Notes under the pieces: model-generated
What the model was told of the DNA's origin: nothing
The model's input: the letters and a program-made list of their open reading frames with translations, nothing else
Databases searched by the model: none
In this document: positions 16,849 through 23,590 of the stretch, piece after piece
Layout of the letters: every line of letters begins with the position of its first letter
Numbering within the stretch: the first letter of the stretch is position 1
IMG/VR virus record: IMGVR_UViG_3300046466_000080
Coordinates: 1 to 32,084 of that record
From: a virus
Strand: one strand, 5' to 3'
Length of the DNA: 32,084 bases
Program-made: the position numbers and the translations under genes

Positions 16849-17018
16849 ACTGCCATTTCTAACAAATGTAAGAAAAAAAACAATGCAATATAAAATACTG
16901 CCCAGCCAATAGCTGCATAACCTGCAATTTTTAAAAATGTTTCTTTATTTTGTTTTTTAGATATTTTCTTTGCAATGTAATATCTTCTGTTTCCGTTATC
17001 TTCGTAATAGTATTTCAT
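16845..17018 (-). CDS. Small membrane protein, 57 aa
   Basis: A 57-codon frame from the ATG at 17018. The N-terminal 28 residues are polar and basic (YYYEDNGNRRYYIAKKISKK), followed by one transmembrane segment (AAIGWAVFYIALFFFLHLL). Both ends are coupled: the start shares a base with the previous stop, and the stop overlaps the next ATG. It resembles no family I can name. A host-membrane effector or accessory holin-like role is conceivable. Confidence 0.6.
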   Translation of the reverse strand: MKYYYEDNGNRRYYIAKKISKKQNKETFLKIAGYAAIGWAVFYIALFFFLHLLEMAV

Positions 17019-17146
17019 TATAATAAAATTAAATTTATAATAGTAGCAATAACTAATAATACAAATGCTACTTTGATTGCGTTAAACATAGCTTCTTCCC
17101 TTTTAGGATTACGACCTTGATTTGATCTATACTGTCTTTTTTTCAT
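17018..17146 (-). CDS. Small membrane protein, 42 aa
   Basis: A 42-codon frame beginning MKKRQYRSNQGRNPKREEAM, a very basic head, then one transmembrane helix (AFVLLVIATIINLILL) that ends the protein. The orientation would leave the basic head in the cytoplasm. It is coupled on both sides by ATGA/TAATG overlaps. Function unknown. Confidence 0.6.
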   Translation of the reverse strand: MKKRQYRSNQGRNPKREEAMFNAIKVAFVLLVIATIINLILL

Positions 17147-17310
17147 AGTATATCGTTTTGATGTTTAAAATCTAAAATATTTTTATAAGATTCTGCCACC
17201 CAGTCTTTCTGATATTTAGGCAGATCTGAATGTACTAACAACATTTTTAATGTTGCTTCTATGTTTATAAGTTTAAACTTATCTTCTATTGTTATTTTAT
17301 TTATTGGCAT
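17143..17310 (-). CDS. Unknown small protein, 55 aa
   Basis: A 55-codon frame from the ATG at 17310 to a TGA overlapping the next start. Helical, soluble composition (MPINKITIEDKFKLINIEA at the start, a DLPKYQKDWVAESYKNIL middle). No family recognised. It is the first member of a chain of four coupled genes (17310 to 16573). Confidence 0.55.
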   Translation of the reverse strand: MPINKITIEDKFKLINIEATLKMLLVHSDLPKYQKDWVAESYKNILDFKHQNDIL

Positions 17311-17399
17311 TTGTTATGTTTGTTTATATAACTGCTTCATTGCAATTATACTGCAATATATAACTATTTGTTTAATTAACAAAATATTTAATAACTTAT
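17311..17399 (-). promoter_or_regulatory. AT-rich intergenic gap, possible weak promoter
   Basis: An 89-base non-coding gap, very AT-rich. On the minus strand it carries two AGTTATATA words that resemble the -10 part of the late-type motif but lack the CG and the AAAA box at the right distance. A 17-base word in it (17378-17394) recurs at 22343-22359. Promoter function is only possible. Confidence 0.25.
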
Positions 17400-17501
17400 T
17401 TATTCAAACTCTATAATGTCACACTCCCTACAGTAGTAGTAGTCCTTGTTGTCTTTACCTGAATATATTGTCATTGTCTGTTTACATTTTTTACATTCCA
17501 T
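17400..17501 (-). CDS. Mini zinc ribbon protein, 33 aa
   Basis: A 33-codon frame starting MECKKCKQTM, with cysteines at 3, 6, 24 and 27 (two CxxC pairs 17 residues apart) and YYYC before the second pair: a minimal zinc ribbon. The cysteine positions are identical to those of the 40-residue protein at 27674-27796, so the two look like paralogs. It starts two bases after the terminase stop. Zinc ribbons this small usually bind nucleic acid or RNA polymerase; the function here is unknown. Confidence 0.6.
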   Translation of the reverse strand: MECKKCKQTMTIYSGKDNKDYYYCRECDIIEFE

Positions 17502-17502
17502 A

Positions 17503-18708
17503 TCATTGTATATAGTATTTACCCCTATTGGGATTTTGAAGCTGGTAACTTACTGCATATCTAATTGCATCAATAAGATGGTTATGTTTATCTATTGGTG
17601 TATTAGATTTCTTTTCAAGCCAACTATAGTTGTTTAGTTCTTTGATTAAGTTTATGCTTTGTTCATCTACTATTAAATCATAGTCTTGTAATAATGATAT
17701 TCCATAAGTTATAGAACCAGATCCTTTTATTGAAGAAACTATATTACATCCTTTTTGTTTTAATTCATAGATCAGTCTTTTTTCTGCTGCATCTCCAATT
17801 ATTAAATTGTCTGTAGCGTGTTTCATATTTAAACGTGCTATTTCTGTTGTTGTCAAACCATTTAAGTAAAAACATTCTTTTAGATAAATAATCTTTCTTG
17901 TTGTATCTATATTAGTTTCTACTAATGTGTTAGGGTCATTAAATCCAAAGTCTTGACCAAATACACTAACTCCCACTTTTTTAAATTCTCCTATTGACCA
18001 GTTAGTTAATATAACACCCTCTGCTTTATTAAGCCACCCTCCAAGCATTTGATGTTTATATTTTTCAGGTCTACGTTGTTTAATGTTCTCTATTTGATTT
18101 ATATAACTTTCTGATAGATTCTTTAAGTTATCTAAATAGGTAGTGTGTATGTAAGTGATATTATCTTTTGATTCATTTGTGCCTTCTTGTATTCCTTTAT
18201 CTTCAAAGAATCTTTTATATATCCAATGTTCTTTAGTTGTAGGATTTAGTATTAGTATTACTCTATTATGTTTGCCTTGTTGTCTGACTGATAAATCTAT
18301 CTTGTCAAATGTATCTTCATTAGTAAGTTCTTCTGCTTCGTCTAATACAAACGTTGTAACGCCTTGTAATGACTTTAGATTAGCTGTTTGATCTCCAGAT
18401 GATGTTTTGATACCCTTGAAGATTATCTTGCTCCCAGAACGCTTATTTCTTATTTCATCTTTTGTAATATAAAAGTCATCAAAGATTTTAAGCAGTTCAA
18501 GTTTTTCAATAAATTCAGGGATAATAGAAATATAAGTAGAAGATAAAGTGTAACGAGTAAACAGTATAGTATGTCCAGCTTCATAAGTTAAAAGAACTAA
18601 TAAGAGGTTTATGGAGAATGATTTACCAGACCCACGCCCTCCAGTTACAATAAAGTATCTCCCATCTGATTCAGCAATAGGAGCATACTTTTTATTTATT
18701 TCAATCAC
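17503..18708 (-). CDS. terL: Terminase large subunit (PBSX/Terminase_3 type), 401 aa
   Basis: ATP-driven packaging motor and headful or cos nuclease. The ATPase domain has Walker A GGRGSGKS (residues 23-30), Walker B with catalytic acids FVLDEAEE (120-127) and a coupling-motif-like ILNPTTKEHW (153-162). The nuclease domain has the three expected acidic positions: D253 in GQDFGFNDP, D306 in IIGDAAEK and D380 in HLIDAIRYA. The 401-residue length is normal for the PBSX-like group. The ATG overlaps the stop of the small subunit by four bases (ATGA). The headful habit of this group would fit a circularly permuted genome and the cut position of this window. Confidence 0.95.
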   Translation of the reverse strand: MIEINKKYAPIAESDGRYFIVTGGRGSGKSFSINLLLVLLTYEAGHTILFTRYTLSSTYISIIPEFIEKLELLKIFDDFYITKDEIRNKRSGSKIIFKGIKTSSGDQTANLKSLQGVTTFVLDEAEELTNEDTFDKIDLSVRQQGKHNRVILILNPTTKEHWIYKRFFEDKGIQEGTNESKDNITYIHTTYLDNLKNLSESYINQIENIKQRRPEKYKHQMLGGWLNKAEGVILTNWSIGEFKKVGVSVFGQDFGFNDPNTLVETNIDTTRKIIYLKECFYLNGLTTTEIARLNMKHATDNLIIGDAAEKRLIYELKQKGCNIVSSIKGSGSITYGISLLQDYDLIVDEQSINLIKELNNYSWLEKKSNTPIDKHNHLIDAIRYAVSYQLQNPNRGKYYIQ

Positions 18709-18977
18709 TTAAATTTGATTAGGTCTCTAAAGTTTACATTAAAGCCATCACTTGAAGATATGTCTACAGATTCTTTAGGTTTGCCATATCTATAACCAAA
18801 ATATAGATTCATAGCTCTACTGTCTCCTTTTAGTATTTGTTTACCTAAAGTTTTAATTACTTCATCATTATCTATTAAGGCATCAAGTTTTTCAATCAGC
18901 TTTAGTTCGTCTGCTTTTTTAGGTCTCCCTGCAAAGCCTTTTGTCGAATGTCCTCCATTGTTTTTTCTATTATCCAC
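18705..18977 (-). CDS. terS: Terminase small subunit, 90 aa (GTG start)
   Basis: A 90-residue protein with NNGGHSTKGFAGRPKKADE at residues 6-24, a helical middle and KGDSRAMNLYFGYRYGKPK near 49-67. This is the usual pattern of short terminase small subunits in flavobacterial phages; it recognises phage DNA and loads the large subunit. The only fitting start is GTG at 18977 (the nearby ATG is out of frame). The start codon lies inside a perfect DnaA box, and a promoter motif ends 36 bases upstream behind an AT-rich leader. Confidence 0.75.
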   Translation of the reverse strand: MDNRKNNGGHSTKGFAGRPKKADELKLIEKLDALIDNDEVIKTLGKQILKGDSRAMNLYFGYRYGKPKESVDISSSDGFNVNFRDLIKFK

Positions 18978-18978
18978 A
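18970..18978 (+). promoter_or_regulatory. Perfect DnaA box TTATCCACA
   Basis: The nine-base consensus DnaA box overlaps the GTG start of the terminase small subunit and borders an AT-rich, TTAATTAATTAA-containing stretch (18979-19020). The phage encodes a DnaA domain-IV-like protein. A single box in a 32-kb AT-rich sequence may be chance. Confidence 0.35.
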
Positions 18979-19013
18979 ATTAATAAAATATTAATTAATT
19001 AATTCTATATATC

Positions 19014-19043
19014 TATATAACGTAATTTTTAACTTATTTTATT
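19014..19043 (-). promoter_or_regulatory. Late-type promoter motif upstream of the terminase genes
   Basis: AATAAAA, 14 bases, then CGTTATATA on the minus strand. It begins in the end of the Nmad1-like gene and ends 36 bases before the GTG start of terS, the longest leader of the five copies. Confidence 0.58.
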
Positions 19044-19374
19044 CAGTTCCTGAAATGATGTCTTTTTTTGGTCTGTCTTGTAATAAGCTAAAGCCTAATA
19101 ATAAATAGTTAATAGCATCTGCATATCTTGTTTCTAATGGTTCTGCTTGATGCATAGTAGGGTCTCCTGCGTGTGCAAGTATTGATTGTATGTGTTTATT
19201 AAAAAATACTGCCCATACTTCCATTGGTTCTATGCCTATAAATTCTGCAGAACATTTAAAGTTGTGTAGTATATCTAAATTCTTTTGTGTGTATTCAGGT
19301 TGTTTTACATCCATTATTTGTTGACAAATGTCTAATAGATATTTTTTTGTTTCTTCAAATTCGTGTTTAGTCAT
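19039..19374 (-). CDS. Nmad1/DUF1599-like protein, 111 aa
   Basis: A 111-residue protein with YTQKNLDILHNFKCSAEFIG at 28-47, WAVFFNKHIQSI near 59-70 and ETRYADAINYLLLGFSLL near 81-98. The NF..., KH... and D-x-INYL pattern is that of the nucleotide modification associated domain 1 (DUF1599), found in phages and next to DNA modification genes. The biochemical role of the family is not established as far as I know. It ends the DNA-metabolism block, two bases after the DNA methylase stop, in line with a modification role, and precedes the terminase promoter. Confidence 0.6.
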   Translation of the reverse strand: MTKHEFEETKKYLLDICQQIMDVKQPEYTQKNLDILHNFKCSAEFIGIEPMEVWAVFFNKHIQSILAHAGDPTMHQAEPLETRYADAINYLLLGFSLLQDRPKKDIISGTE

Positions 19375-19376
19375 AA

Positions 19377-20891
19377 TTAAAATAATTTTATTTGTGAATC
19401 AGGTTTTTGTTTTTCTTGTTCATATTTAATTCTTGCTTTTGCTATTTCAATATATTCTTTTTCTCTTTCAATACCTATAAAATCAAACCCACCTCTTACT
19501 GCAGCTTTGCCTGTTGAACCAGAACCCATAAAAGGATCAAGTGTTGTTCCTCTTTCAGGAGTTACTAACCTAATAAGATATAACATTAAATCAGTTGGTT
19601 TTACAGTTGGATGATTATTCTTACTCGGTGCTTTTTCACTACCGTACTTGCCACTTGAAGAATTTACATCATTTTCATAATTACCAATTCCACCTCCACC
19701 TCCTACTGTTTGTTTTGTTTCAAACTCATCTAACCCTTCATTTCTATCTCTTTTAGATGTTTTAGGACAATAGAAGAAACGAGATGCACCACCTACATCG
19801 CCAAGACCAGGATTTTCATTTCTTACTTCTCCATTATATCTACCATTCCATATTCCTTCTTTGTTTCCACTTCTACCTCCTGTGGATTTACTAATACCAC
19901 TTTGTTCATCAAGTATCTTACCTGCTTCTTCATCAAAGATAATGTTTGCAGGGAAACGTCCAGATGGATTTCCGTCTCTTGAGGTATTTTGAACAGTTTT
20001 ACTTTTTAAGTAAGAACTACCTCCATAAATATTTTTATTATTGTTTGTTATTCTAATCGCCTTATTTTCATTTTCAATTCTACTCGCATCTATGTTTATT
20101 CCACCAGTTCCCCATTCTAATACATTATTAACTACTGTTCCTTTAAAAGGTTTTCTTGCCATAACAATAGGTTCGTGTGCAGGTTTGAGTGCAGTTCCCC
20201 AACCTTCCCATTCTGAATTGCCTTTTGTTATGTCTATACTTTCTTTTCTTTTTTGTCCTTCTGTATTCCATTGATAACGACCTGAAGAATAAAATCTAAA
20301 ATTGTCATCGTTTGTTTGTTTGCCAATAACTTCTCGTTTAGTTTCAATAATAGGATTGTTTTCTAAATTTAATATTTCTATAAGTTTATTAAATTGTTCT
20401 GGTGTTATACGACCCCTACCAGTTTCCCAATTAGATACAGAGCCTCCGTGATTTGTTTTTCCATAAAATTTACCAAGTTCAGCTAATTGTATAGTAGATA
20501 AACCTATTTCTAATCTTTTTTTCTTTACAAGGTCAGCAACTTCTTTACCAAGTAAATTGCCACCTTGTTTATCTACTGCTTTACCTATGTTGTGTGATTT
20601 AGGAAACCCACTACCATAAACCCACATTATCTGATCTCTAATTTCAAACCCTGCATCTTCAATTCTAACTGCCATTCTATGATAAGTTCTTGAACCTGCA
20701 AACGCTAAAAGATGTCCACCTGGTTTTAGAACTCTCAAACACTCAATCCAAATATCTACACTTGGAACATCATAATCCCACTTCTTGCCCATAAAAGATA
20801 AACCATAAGGAGGGTCAGTAACAATACTATCTACTGAACTGTCATCTAACTCTTTGAGTTTATATAAACAATCTTGGTTATATATTTTCAT
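19377..20891 (-). CDS. DNA methyltransferase (DPPY type) with inserted HTH domain, 504 aa
   Basis: Site-specific adenine-N6 or cytosine-N4 methyltransferase. Motif IV TDPPYGL is at residues 25-31 and motif I DPFMGSGSTG at 452-461; DPPY before FxGxG is the beta-class order. Between them, residues about 110-180 form an XRE-like helix-turn-helix (KKKRLEIGLSTIQLAELGKF, then SVSNWETGRG), a DNA-binding module inside the target-recognition region. The stretch about 270-400 is glycine-, serine- and asparagine-rich, with ASRFFYCPKTSKRDR. The C-terminus has the usual HPTVKPTDLMLYLIR. No matching restriction enzyme is adjacent, so it probably protects phage DNA or regulates expression. Its ATG overlaps the stop of the preceding coiled-coil gene. 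Confidence 0.88.
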   Translation of the reverse strand: MKIYNQDCLYKLKELDDSSVDSIVTDPPYGLSFMGKKWDYDVPSVDIWIECLRVLKPGGHLLAFAGSRTYHRMAVRIEDAGFEIRDQIMWVYGSGFPKSHNIGKAVDKQGGNLLGKEVADLVKKKRLEIGLSTIQLAELGKFYGKTNHGGSVSNWETGRGRITPEQFNKLIEILNLENNPIIETKREVIGKQTNDDNFRFYSSGRYQWNTEGQKRKESIDITKGNSEWEGWGTALKPAHEPIVMARKPFKGTVVNNVLEWGTGGINIDASRIENENKAIRITNNNKNIYGGSSYLKSKTVQNTSRDGNPSGRFPANIIFDEEAGKILDEQSGISKSTGGRSGNKEGIWNGRYNGEVRNENPGLGDVGGASRFFYCPKTSKRDRNEGLDEFETKQTVGGGGGIGNYENDVNSSSGKYGSEKAPSKNNHPTVKPTDLMLYLIRLVTPERGTTLDPFMGSGSTGKAAVRGGFDFIGIEREKEYIEIAKARIKYEQEKQKPDSQIKLF

Positions 20892-21090
20892 AGTTCTGTA
20901 TTGCTTTTTTTATGTATTCGTATATCTCTAATTGATTAATAGCATTGTTAAATTGTAATTCTACTATTTCAAATTCAATGTCATTATCTTTTTCAATGTC
21001 ATCTTCTAATTCTTTTATCAATCTTTTTTGTTCCCATATTTTAGATTGAACTTTTAATAAGGATTGTTCTTTTAGTTTATTCCCCTGCAT
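20878..21090 (-). CDS. Coiled-coil protein, 70 aa
   Basis: A 70-residue highly charged helical protein (KIWEQKRLIKELEDDIEKD in the middle, INQLEIYEYIKKAIQNYENI at the end). It overlaps the DnaA-like gene by 14 bases and the methylase by 14 bases. No family recognised; by position it could be a replication accessory. Confidence 0.6.
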   Translation of the reverse strand: MQGNKLKEQSLLKVQSKIWEQKRLIKELEDDIEKDNDIEFEIVELQFNNAINQLEIYEYIKKAIQNYENI

Positions 21091-21607
21091 AAGCTGTTGT
21101 GCTATCTCTATACTGCCATTCCCACCCCTTAATCATTAATTCAATTCTTGTAATAAATTCTCCTTCTCTTGCTTTTGGAACTTGATTTATTAAGTCTATT
21201 ATTTTAGATTCATTTGGTTTTGTATTTAGTCTTTCTATTTCTGCTTCAAGTTCTTTACATTTAAGTTCTAAATAAGTTTCCCTGTTTATTCCTTTTATGT
21301 TCATAGAGGTTTTTAGAATAATCATTTCTTCTATTTCTTGTATTCTTTTGTTTGTAGATTTATACAGTTCATAGTTTTTTAATGACCATATAATAGTTGC
21401 GTGGTTTATACTTGAAGCACTATCTTCAAAGTATCTTGACATTTCAGTCAATCCCATATCTAATTTGTTTTTTAATATGTAGAAGAATAACGATCTCATT
21501 TCTACTATTTCCCTTTTTCTTGATCTTTCAAATATATTAATACCTGATAGCTCTATTACTTTTTCTGCTATCTCGTTTTGAACAAACCATTTGTTTTCTT
21601 TAATCAT
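21077..21607 (-). CDS. DnaA domain-IV-like DNA-binding protein, 176 aa
   Basis: Residues about 29-82 match the C-terminal DNA-binding domain of DnaA: SRKREIVEMRSLFFYILKNK, then LDMGLTEMSRYFEDSASSIN, followed by HATIIWSLKNY, equivalent to the family HATV-box signature. The AAA+ ATPase part of DnaA is absent. Residues about 105-150 form a coiled coil (YLELKCKELEAEIERL), and a short C-terminal part follows. I infer an origin-recognition or replisome-loading protein that may compete with or recruit host DnaA. It is coupled to the exonuclease gene (overlap at 21600) and followed by a coiled-coil gene. Confidence 0.75.
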   Translation of the reverse strand: MIKENKWFVQNEIAEKVIELSGINIFERSRKREIVEMRSLFFYILKNKLDMGLTEMSRYFEDSASSINHATIIWSLKNYELYKSTNKRIQEIEEMIILKTSMNIKGINRETYLELKCKELEAEIERLNTKPNESKIIDLINQVPKAREGEFITRIELMIKGWEWQYRDSTTAYAGE

Positions 21608-22313
21608 TTCTTAATTTTAATAGGTTATAACATTCTGCGTATTTCTGTCTTGCCTTACCTTTGTATTCTTGTTTAAATAATTCGTATAGTCTTTTAGTAT
21701 ATTGATATTTAGTTTTACAATCTTGAAAATATTTTTCTGCAAACTTTTTACCTTTACCTTTAAAGTAGTTTACGTTGTCTGCTGTATCTCCTACTATCAT
21801 TTGTTCATAGAAGTTGTATAATGCTTCTTCTTCACTTATGTCTAATACTACTCTATGTTTATAGTGATAGTTATACATTAAACAAGGGAATTGTTTATAA
21901 TCCTTGTCTATGCTTACAATCATTACATTATCCCTTCCAAATTCATTTGATAGTGTTTGCCAGTATTTAGCTACAAGATCATCAGTTTCTAATCCATACA
22001 CAAATTTACTATCGTATGTATCTTTAACGTATTGGTGCATATCGTGCAGGAGTGGAGGCAACTCTTGTTTTTTTCTGTTTGCTTTATATACTGGTGTTAG
22101 TATTTTTCTAAAGTTTCCTTTGCTTCCATTAAATGTAATGACTTTGTCTATTTCGTATTGTTCTTCCAGATCATTTACAATCTTCATAAACTGTTCATCA
22201 AACTTTACAATAGAATCTTCTATGTCTCTATAGTAAGGGTCTTGGTTTTCTTCATCTCTTGTTCTGTAACAACTTGCGAAAATTAAGCTGTCTGCGTCTA
22301 TTAACAATATCAT
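21600..22313 (-). CDS. FEN-like 5'-3' exonuclease, 237 aa
   Basis: Removes RNA primers or resects DNA 5' ends. The acidic metal-binding residues of the FEN/PIN-like family are recognisable: IDADS (D6, D8), LETDDLVAK (E109, D111, D112), SIDKDYKQF (D136, D138) and IVGDTADNV (D176, D179), the last followed by a helix-hairpin-helix-like FKGKGKKFAEKYF. The length is typical of T7 gp6-like or T4 RNase H-like phage enzymes. With no DNA polymerase in the window, it probably works with host polymerase and the phage SSB. Confidence 0.88.
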   Translation of the reverse strand: MILLIDADSLIFASCYRTRDEENQDPYYRDIEDSIVKFDEQFMKIVNDLEEQYEIDKVITFNGSKGNFRKILTPVYKANRKKQELPPLLHDMHQYVKDTYDSKFVYGLETDDLVAKYWQTLSNEFGRDNVMIVSIDKDYKQFPCLMYNYHYKHRVVLDISEEEALYNFYEQMIVGDTADNVNYFKGKGKKFAEKYFQDCKTKYQYTKRLYELFKQEYKGKARQKYAECYNLLKLRND

Positions 22314-22352
22314 TTAATAAAAATACTTAATTAAACGATATAAACAAAATAT

Positions 22353-22784
22353 TTAATAAGGTTCGTTAAGATTAATTCTTGTAGCTTGATTTTCTTTGAG
22401 TAAGTAAACAGGTTTAAGTAATCTTTTTTTAGTCCATAGTGTAGTATCTGGACAGTACATATCTACTGGTTCTGGAAGTTCTAATGCATTTAACCAGTAT
22501 AGATAGTTTCCTTTAGGGTCATTAACGAAATATAGTTTGACTACTTTTTTATCCATTTTCATTAATGCATCATATTTATATTTTTCTAACATTTTTTCTT
22601 CATAGTATTTGTTTCTAAATTTCATTTCTATAACACAAGGATTTCCTTTAGGTGTGAATCCACAAGCGTCATAATGTTTAAAACCATCTCCAGTCCATTC
22701 TAAATTCCAGCCATCCATATTTAAGAAAGCTACTAATACTTTTTCAAACTTTTTTATTGTTTCAATTCCCATTGTTCCAAACAA
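22353..22784 (-). CDS. Putative PD-(D/E)XK nuclease-like protein, 143 aa
   Basis: Residues 36-56 read KHYDACGFTPKGNPCVIEMKF: an aspartate, a short turn, then a strand ending E-x-K (D39, E53, K55), as in the PD-(D/E)XK nuclease core, preceded by a helix and followed by a helix with KYKYDALMKMDKKV. The C-terminal half is rich in proline and tryptophan. Neighbouring FEN exonuclease fits a recombination or DNA-processing role. The fold assignment is by pattern only, and the annotation in phages is usually hypothetical. Start could be M1 or M5; M1 overlaps the upstream gene by 23 bases. Confidence 0.5.
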   Translation of the reverse strand: MFGTMGIETIKKFEKVLVAFLNMDGWNLEWTGDGFKHYDACGFTPKGNPCVIEMKFRNKYYEEKMLEKYKYDALMKMDKKVVKLYFVNDPKGNYLYWLNALELPEPVDMYCPDTTLWTKKRLLKPVYLLKENQATRINLNEPY

Positions 22785-22971
22785 TATTTAATTCGCTAAT
22801 CCATTTATTAATTAGTTTGGGGTTACAAGTACAAGGTTCGAAGTATTTATGATCGTAATAGGTTGCGTGGAACTTACATACCATTTTAAATTCTTCACGA
22901 CTAATGGTTGATTTTTTTGAAAGCCTAAATTTTTCCCAGTCTTTGTAATCATATTTATTAAATTTTACCAT
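22762..22971 (-). CDS. Small conserved phage protein, 69 aa
   Basis: A 69-residue protein with EEFKMVCKFHATYYDHKYFE followed by PCTCNPKLINKWISELN. The Cys/His pattern (C33, H36, H42, then C49 and C51 by my count) could hold one metal ion. I recall close relatives in flavobacterial phages, always unnamed. It is coupled at both ends: it starts inside the end of the 48-aa gene and ends inside the nuclease-like gene. Confidence 0.65.
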   Translation of the reverse strand: MVKFNKYDYKDWEKFRLSKKSTISREEFKMVCKFHATYYDHKYFEPCTCNPKLINKWISELNIVWNNGN

Positions 22972-23111
22972 CTTTTTATTTTTATTTCATTCCAGTCTTT
23001 ACGTCTTTTGTCGCAATTACATTCAGTTCCCATATAGTTGTGATATTTGTCTACAAGCCATTTAATGCCTGTATATTTTGTAATGTAGAATACTATGTCT
23101 CCTAGTCTCAT
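22965..23111 (-). CDS. Small conserved phage protein, 48 aa (CNC motif)
   Basis: A 48-codon frame from the ATG at 23111, which overlaps the stop of the sigma-like gene (ATGA). The product reads MRLGDIVFYITKYTGIKWLV, then DKYHNYMGTECNCDKRRKDW: a helical head plus a CNC-basic tail. I recall this tiny family (GDIV...TGIK...CxCxKR) in many Bacteroidota phages and prophages. The function is unknown. Confidence 0.65.
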   Translation of the reverse strand: MRLGDIVFYITKYTGIKWLVDKYHNYMGTECNCDKRRKDWNEIKIKRW

Positions 23112-23587
23112 AATAATTTTTTTAGTTTCTCTTTTACTTTTTTATAAGTATTATAAAGTGAGTAGTAAGGTATCCCAGACTTTCTTGAAAGCTGTGCAAT
23201 ACTTTCGCCACCTTCTATGATCTCAAATATCTTTTTATCATACCAATACATATTGTTTAGTTCGTTTTGTATTGTAGCATAGACTTCTTCATAATTAGCT
23301 GCATCAAAGTCTGCTAAAAAATCCCTCATATTGTCTATAGATAACGTATTGACTTTAGCTTCTTTGCGTTTTAAATCAAGGAACAAAGATTTTAATGTCT
23401 TAAAAATATAGTAATAATTATAGTCATCTCCAAAATCAATATCTAATCCTTTGTTTATTCTTTTTTGAATTTTGATATACATTTCTTGAGTTATGTCTTC
23501 TGCTGTTTCTTTGTTACAGCCAAAGGAGCAAACAATGTCAATCCATACTTGATGCTTTTTATAGATGTCCGATAAGTAGTTTTTCAT
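23108..23587 (-). CDS. ECF-like RNA polymerase sigma factor, 159 aa
   Basis: Residues about 1-70 look like sigma region 2 (VCSFGCNKETAEDITQEMYI, then KIQKRINKG, the core-binding signature), and residues about 115-159 like region 4 (YDKKIFEIIEGGESIAQLSR, then KSGIPYYSLYNTYKKVKEKL), a helix-turn-helix that reads the -35 box. The two-domain build and 159 residues are those of a small ECF sigma factor. Phages of Bacteroidota often encode such a gene. It lies in the early or middle DNA-metabolism block, whereas five copies of an ECF-layout motif lie upstream of late genes, so I infer that it redirects host polymerase to late genes. An alternative is a non-sigma HTH protein with the same fold. Confidence 0.75.
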   Translation of the reverse strand: MKNYLSDIYKKHQVWIDIVCSFGCNKETAEDITQEMYIKIQKRINKGLDIDFGDDYNYYYIFKTLKSLFLDLKRKEAKVNTLSIDNMRDFLADFDAANYEEVYATIQNELNNMYWYDKKIFEIIEGGESIAQLSRKSGIPYYSLYNTYKKVKEKLKKLL

Positions 23588-23590
23588 AAT

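Noticed and set aside
17378-17394. 17-base word shared with 22343-22359
   Set aside because: It is pure A/T apart from one C, and such words recur by chance in AT-rich gaps; the second copy overlaps a stop codon.
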